DNA of 64,000 bases from Xiphophorus maculatus (lineage: Eukaryota; Chordata; Actinopteri; Cyprinodontiformes; Poeciliidae): assembly GCF_002775205.1 (NCBI RefSeq), contig NC_036461.1, forward strand, positions 10,081,015 to 10,145,014. Direction: 5' to 3'. The notes beneath the pieces are model-generated. The model ran no database searches and was not told where the DNA came from. It saw only the letters and a program-made list of their open reading frames with translations. The position numbers and the translations under genes were made by a program. Below are positions 58,333 through 64,000 of this stretch, one piece after another (the stretch's first letter is position 1; each line of letters starts with the position of its first letter).

Positions 58333-58508
58333 TATTATGTTCCCACGCTTTGACTTTGTCTTTTTTGTTTGTCTGTCCAGAGCATAAACAGACATCATCC
58401 ATGGTGAACATTCTGAACGTTACGTTTTACCTCAAAAGTTGTTTGGGGATGTTTTTGAGTCCTTTGAAATCTGTTTATATATTTTTATGCAAACAAAAAA
58501 TATATGAG

Positions 58509-58746
58509 CGTAATTAAACTCATCCATCCATCAATCCATTCAATTCTTTATGAAAAAAAAACTAGCAACATTCCTAGTAAAGATGTGTAAAAAGTCTTGA
58601 ACTACAGATACATCTAAAAATATGGAACGTAATTAAACTCATCCATCCATCAATCCATTCAATTCTTTATGAAAAAAAAACTAGCAACATCCCTAGTAAA
58701 GATGTGTAAAAAGTCTTGAACTACAGGTGCATCTAAAAATATGGAA
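58509..58746. repeat. 119-bp tandem duplication
   Basis: Two copies, 58509-58627 and 58628-58746, with only a few mismatches (for example ACATTCC against ACATCCC, and ACAGATACATC against ACAGGTGCATC). Each contains CATCCATCCATCAATCCATT and a run of nine A. High identity implies a recent event. Confidence 0.9.
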
Positions 58747-58925
58747 CATTGCATAAAAGTGCAATATTTCTTGCTAGTTATCTCAGAAAGTGAAACTTCT
58801 GTATTACATATAATCAGCACACAGAGTGATATATTCCTTGTTGTCCTCTTGTTATTTTTATGCTTGTTGCTTAGAGATAATGAAAACCCAACATTGAGTG
58901 TCTCGTAAAATTAGAATACTGTGAA
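58726..58925 (+). mobile_element. Degraded teleost interspersed repeat
   Basis: Ordered fragments ACAGGTGCATCTAAAAATAT, AGAAAGTGAAACTTCTGTAT, CACACAGAGTGATATATTCC, GATAATGAAAACCCAACATT and TCGTAAAATTAGAATACTGT match, from memory, a widespread fish repeat that starts CAGGTGCATCTCAATAAATTAG. Its first bases are included in the upstream 119-bp duplication. Class uncertain. Confidence 0.55.
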
Positions 58926-58929
58926 CAAA

Positions 58930-60720
58930 GAGATTATTAGAAGCTCACAATGTCACACCCTAATCAGCTAATTAACTCAAAAAACTGTGTAAATGATGAG
59001 TCATTTTCAGTTTACTGACAAAAAAAAAATCACATTTTTATTTAAATGTCCTGGGATTTGAAGAAACACTCATAATGCCAAACAACCTATAAGGTTGCTA
59101 ACTAGAAAAATCTTGATGGATTTTCTTGTTAGGAAAAACCATTCTGGTTAACAGGTTTTCCTGTTAACCAGTGGGCATGTAGATTGCATCCAATTATATA
59201 TACGGTATATTTGGTAAATAAGTTGACTTGAAGACACTGAGATGGTTAATTTTTTACTCCCAGAAGCTTCTTTACCTTAAAGTTTATAGGTGATCTTAGC
59301 AGGGCAAGTCAAAGCACCAGTTGCGGTTAAGCCAAACGTCCAGGCCTTGAGTCATTTCATTCAGTATTTTACCAGCCCACAGAAGAGGTCTTCTACCTCT
59401 TCATTCATACTCAAACACCCTCACTCCACAACACCATCTCTGTTGAATCAATTTGCAACTGAAAAGCAATCAGATCTAAGGGAACTAAAAGTAGAAGAAT
59501 TCCCATTTGTAGCACAAGTCTAGGACCAGATGTGTGTGGGTATGCAAGTGAAGCAAAACCTCTAACCAACACCATCTTGAATGACATCACTGATGTTTTT
59601 GAAATCCAAGTTTATCAGCACAAGCCTCTCCGGTTCACACATTTATTTTTAAAATAAAAAGCATAAATGTTACAGTTTCTAATCTAGAAACATATTTACA
59701 AGATTTGCAGCACTGAAATAAATAAGGTAGAGAATATAGCAAAGAGAAATGATAAACAGTCTACAATGTACATTATATTTAGCTACTTAAAGCTATTTTC
59801 AATAAAGAAAAAAATCTCAAACTATACTTTAGTATTAATAAATAAAGCTATGTGAAAAAATAAATAAGATTCTCTTACGTCTACGAATTTACGTTTTTAC
59901 ACATAGGACAGAGGTTTTACGTGTAAGCTTTTACGGTCCGCTTCTTTGTTTTAAAGCTTATGATTCAAACAGACACATGTACTGCAAACACTTCAGAATA
60001 AATTGGTTTCTGACCTATTTTGGCATTGGAACTGTTTCAGAATTGGGATATTGGCAAAGAAGAGACAACTCTGATCCAAAAACTAGACTGTTTTGCAATG
60101 CTTCTCGGAATCTGTCCTTTGTGCGGACCAAGCAGGTCCAGAACCTTCACCTCTAGTGGTTCAACGTCTCTGTGTACCTAAATAGTCCCTGATTGGGGCT
60201 TTTATTCCTTCAGGAATTTTGAACAATGATATTTTTGTTTTTCCTTGCTGGCTCTGAGGAAAGTGATGTGTCTTTAAAACACAGAAATTTTACATATCAA
60301 CACCTACACATTCTCAACTCCTATAATGACAACACTTCACATTATTCCTCCGAATATAAACAGTGGATGATCCAAAACTCTTTATCCTTGTGTATACTAC
60401 TTTTTTCTTGACACTGGCTAAATATTAAAAGCAAAGTAATGTGTGTAACAAAATACTAAGGTTGTAGAATTAAGGCTCTATAAATAATAATCCCAAGCAA
60501 TTGCTGACATGTATAAACAGCAGCTCTGCTGCAAATAAGTGAAAGAATTGTTATGGACATTCCTTGCCGATCCATATATTTTTTTAACTTGTCTGGTCAT
60601 AACCTGAAACAACTTGAAGGAACATCCATCAGCCTGGTTCACTTCTAATAGCTTTCAAATGAGTTACAGAGTTCTGGCTGAAAAAAGATGACTGGAAGAT
60701 ACGTTTTAGACTCAGTTCAC
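58930..60720. other. Region downstream of eif2ak4
   Basis: About 1.8 kb between eif2ak4 and the Tc1-like remnant. No coding exon is supported; frames at 59290-59523 and 60226-60411 have no domain. AT-rich and possibly partly 3'UTR of the minus-strand membrane-protein gene. Confidence 0.5.
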
Positions 60721-60723
60721 CTC

Positions 60724-61483
60724 CAGTGTCTGCAGAAAAGTTAATACCCTTGAATTTTTTCACATTGAGTCAAACTGAAGCCATAAATTTCAATGTTTCT
60801 TCTGGACTGTATGTGTTAGACCAACAAGAAAAAGAAAACAACTGTGGAAGCAAAAGGAAACATCATTTTCATTTTATTTACGAATAAAATTCTGAAAGGT
60901 GTGGTGTACTTGTATATTTAACCTTGTCTACAAAATAAATAGGTTCAGTGAGTCACAAATGTGGATAATTGTTTTGGCAGGACAGTTTTTAGTTGTGAAC
61001 TCCACAAATGTCATAAATATGAGAGAGATTTATGAGATTTGTGGAGTCATGCAGCAAGCACATGGAAAAATGTTGCTCTGGTCAGGTGAGACCGAAATGT
61101 AATCTTTTGGCCAATAAATTTTATGTATGATAGATTCCTATGGTGAGAAGTAGTGGTAGCAGAAATAGGATGAGAATCGAATTGGCTCTCCATGCAATTT
61201 GATAGCGTAAGAGCTTCTTTGCAAAATACAATTGGCAACATTTTTTGTCTTTATCTGGTGATGCTCCAAAAGACTTGCAGCTGTAACTACAGGAAGACGT
61301 CTTTCTACAAAACCTTTCAGACTTTTATTTGTAAAAAATTCTGAAAATCACATTTCCTTTCCCTTCAGATTCCTTATATTTTGTGTTGGTCAATCACAGA
61401 AAGTATTAGTAAAATGCATACATTTTCAGATTGTAATGTGACAAAATGTGTTCAAGGGATATGAATACTTAAGCAAGTCACTG
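60724..61483 (+). mobile_element. Tc1/mariner-like element, internally deleted
   Basis: Both terminal inverted repeats can be read. The left end starts CAGTGTCTGCAGAAAAGTTA, then ATACCCTTGAATTTTTTCAC. The right end on the minus strand starts CAGTGACTTGCTTAAGTATT, then CATATCCCTTGAACACATTT. Inside, a frame at about 61060-61105 reads MLLWSGETEM, resembling the WSDETK block of Tc1 transposases. Near 61268 AAAAGACTTGCAGCTGTAAC matches the usual 3' part. At about 760 bp it is half the length of an intact element (about 1.6 kb) and is not coding. Confidence 0.75.
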
Positions 61484-62160
61484 CAGCTGCTTTAACTGGT
61501 TTTCTTTGAAAAAGGAATGGCTCCACTCATTTGAAGTTAGACAAAACTGTTATTTGTAAAGTGTGTGGGAATGTTCCAAATAGCATAAACATAACTTTAA
61601 AATGGCTCTAAAGTAAGAAACAAAACAGAAACAAGACCACATATGATACAAATCCTGTAAAAATATACAATAACTAAAATGAAAACCACACATTCTAATG
61701 CAGGGGTTTGAATCTGGCCTGCTAACGATGGTTACATCCACGATGCACTGCTGCATTTTGTGGGGGGGGTTAGCATTCTTAATGTTCCCTTTATGCCACA
61801 GCCCAAACCCCTGTCCTAAAGCTTTTTATCTTCCTTCTTCATCTGCAAAGTTCCAGTTTCAAATGAAACAGTAAGAAGCAAGTGTTTTACAGTACAAGAG
61901 TTTGATTCTGGCAGATGAGTCTCTCTAGATCCTCCTTGCAACCCAGACTGGCTGTATTCTTAATACATCCACTAGTCCATTGCCCTATAAGTTTGTCGCT
62001 CAATCGAACGTCCAAACTACGAAGATAATCGGCGAATGATAAAAAAACAGCATTGGTCATATGCCTCTTGCTGAGTTTATCTCTCACACAAAAGAAAAAG
62101 TGGGATAAACTGAGCAGTATGGGAATTTCTTTTGCTTCCGTTGCTGTTATAAATTTCTTT

Positions 62161-63388
62161 TTAGCGTGGCGTCCAGTCACTGCCCATGCTCAGTTTGGCC
62201 CTGGGAATGGTCATCTTCTCCGTGCAGGGAGGCGAGCTTATCTCTGGAGAGAAGTGGATGATGCCGCAGTCGCTCTTCATATTCTGAAACTTATTCTCCT
62301 TGGAGGTCTCCATGTAGATGACTGAATTTTTGTTCACATGTTTCTTCAGGATGACCGTCTGTGGGGGAGAAGAAGGGAAAACAACACATTAAGGCCATTA
62401 TTTGGTAGACCTGCAGTGACAGCATCATGATTTATATTCACTGGTGCTTGCTTGTTGTAGAAAAAGAGATAACTTGATATTTTGACATTATAGGCTCATT
62501 TAAAGGTTTATGGGTGGCACGACCTTTTGCTATCTGAAAGCAAAGAGCAAAGGGAAACACCATTTATTCTTAAGCTGTGACAGTTTTAGTACTGACTGGG
62601 CCAGGAATGGAAAAATCAGGGAAAATGCTTCCTAGGAAAAGTCAGAAATTAAGCTCAACAGTAACATTTCTTTGTTAGATATTTTGCTTAAAGATGGAGC
62701 AATCAGGATTTTGTGTCCTATTTCCAACCTGTACATACTGGATTGTGTATGATTCCAATTTCTCTCTAAGAACTTTAATAAAACTATAATAAAAGACAAC
62801 ACAGACGATGTAATTTTCTATAAAAAGTGAACCCCTACTTTAACTTTGAGATTTCCAAATGAGTGCCAACATTTCCAAAAACAGCATATTCCAAAACCAA
62901 CAGCTAAAAAGCTCAAATTGATAAATGGGAACTTTGTTGTACTCTTTTCAGCCTTCCTGTTATCTGCTAGGTTGTGCTCTCTTTTGTTCTATCGCAACCT
63001 AAATGAGCCAAAGTAATTTTCCCACCTCCTTTCCTCAGTAGCACCTTCCACACTGAAGAGCCTTTTTGTTAGCGTGACCTGATTGACGCTACATATTAAA
63101 TGTAGCTGCAATCAAGCTGTGTTTCTAAAAAACTGTTCACTGGTTAGAGCGAGTCAAAACAAAAATCATCTCATGTCACCAGGCTATTAATTTGGGGATA
63201 ATCGCTCACCTTCTTTGGTGCACTGTAGCAGGACATCTGCACCCACTTCTTTTTCTTGTTGATGAGTAATGCCACAATGAGAAAGATAATGATGGCCAAA
63301 AGGAGTCCTGCAAGGATCCATGCAGCTGATTGGTAAACAAGAGCCATCTCCGTATGGCTGGGGTAGTTCTCACCCAAATGTGGCTGGT
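62161..63388 (-). CDS. Single-pass membrane protein, last two coding exons (CRIM1-like?)
   Basis: Two exons on the minus strand, 63210-63388 and 62161-62358 (TAA at 62161-62163), with AG/GT borders and matching phase. They encode about 124 residues: an acidic or polar juxtamembrane stretch (HLGENYPSHTEM), one transmembrane helix (AAWILAGLLLAIIIFLIVAL), a stop-transfer run NKKKKW, and a cytoplasmic tail of about 75 residues ending KLSMGSDWTPR. The layout is that of a type I protein; the N-terminal part lies upstream, beyond base 64000. The segment KKKKWVQMSCYSAPKK resembles, from memory, the CRIM1 tail KKQWI..SCYRAPTK. CRIM1 is a membrane-anchored, cysteine-rich BMP-binding protein. Beyond this short match the tail differs, so this may be a CRIM1-like paralogue or an unrelated receptor. 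I am sure of the exons, not of the name. Confidence 0.6.
62359..63209 (-). other. Intron of the membrane-protein gene
   Basis: A GT-AG intron of 851 bases (donor gtgagcg, acceptor cccccacag on the minus strand). Nothing else is seen in it. Confidence 0.6.
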
Positions 63389-64000
63389 CTATGTGACACA
63401 GAAAAGACATAGGACGTTTATGGAGCTGGATTTCTACACATTTCTAAATACCTAAATTCTCCACTTTCTGGGGGCCCCTGTCAATTTTTCCCTTTCTTAA
63501 AGTATAAAAACAGAAGCTCTCTATAAATATACAGAAAATATTACCAACCTTAGGTTGTAAATATATGCACTGGTGGACAGATAAATAAAGGGACTGACTG
63601 ACATATGCATAGATGAATGGAAGGACAGACATTTGCAGAGATTATCTGATTGAAAAGTGGATCTATATAAGAACAACATGTCGGAAATACAAATATTTTT
63701 AAATACTCTTATTTTTTCCATATTTATCCAGACCTGGAAAATACTTAAACTCCTTGGGAACCGATGTATTCATCCCATGGAAAACTTACTCTGCACTGTA
63801 ACATCAACATTTACTGATCCTAAATTGAAAACATCTTGTACTAATGATATACTCTTGGGCAGAGAAGTAGGTCCAGTCATTCAAAATGAAAAATGACTCC
63901 TGTCTCCCTCAGGAAGGATCATGTTTAGCTCAAGATCCATTTATCACTCTTGTTTTTATATACATTTCACTCATTTATTAAGCCATTCCCAACAGACCAC
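63389..64000. other. Right edge: intron with a degenerate GACA-type repeat
   Basis: No further exon of the minus-strand membrane-protein gene is found up to the window end. At about 63565-63635 GGTGGACAGATAAATAAAGG and GAATGGAAGGACAGACATTT resemble the degenerate repeat in arhgap11a intron 6. Confidence 0.45.

Overview
This window is nuclear DNA from a ray-finned fish. Genes are split into many short exons with GT-AG introns, intergenic DNA is AT-rich, and the repeats are typical teleost ones (Tc1/mariner remnants, LINE 3' tails, short microsatellites). Gene content and order (fmn1, grem1, arhgap11a, actc1, eif2ak4) correspond to human chromosome 15q13-q15 loci drawn together. A percomorph-like teleost is an inference; the species cannot be named.

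Layout: (1) 1-14192, the 3' end of formin-1 (fmn1, +), five terminal exons carrying the end of the FH2 domain. (2) 16818-18463, gremlin-1 (grem1, -), tail to tail with fmn1; its 182-codon CDS lies in one exon behind a short 5'UTR exon. (3) 21523-29503, arhgap11a (-), 12 coding exons, 964 aa, with a CDE/CHR cell-cycle promoter motif. (4) 30366-33710, cardiac-type alpha-actin (actc1, -), eight coding exons giving exactly 377 aa, with a TATA-box promoter and a noncoding first exon. (5) 36430-58332, eif2ak4/GCN2 (+), all 39 coding exons, 1652 aa, head to head with actc1. (6) 62161-63388, the last two coding exons of a single-pass membrane protein (-) whose juxtamembrane tail resembles CRIM1; the rest lies beyond the window.

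The genes are not an operon. fmn1 and grem1 are known in tetrapods to share a regulatory landscape, grem1 enhancers lying inside fmn1. The long fmn1 introns here are where such elements would be expected, but none can be proven from one sequence. arhgap11a is a mitotic RhoGAP, actc1 a sarcomeric structural gene and eif2ak4 a stress kinase. If the last gene is crim1-like, two BMP-pathway modulators lie within about 45 kb.

No clearly new biological system is visible. The most unusual points are an eif2ak4 intron whose only frame-preserving full-length donor is GA rather than GT, a GC-AG intron in the same gene, an actin gene combining intron positions normally split between muscle and cytoplasmic actins, and clustered perfect hairpins in noncoding DNA. 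Gene models were built by reading frames, splice signals and remembered family sequences; no alignment was run.
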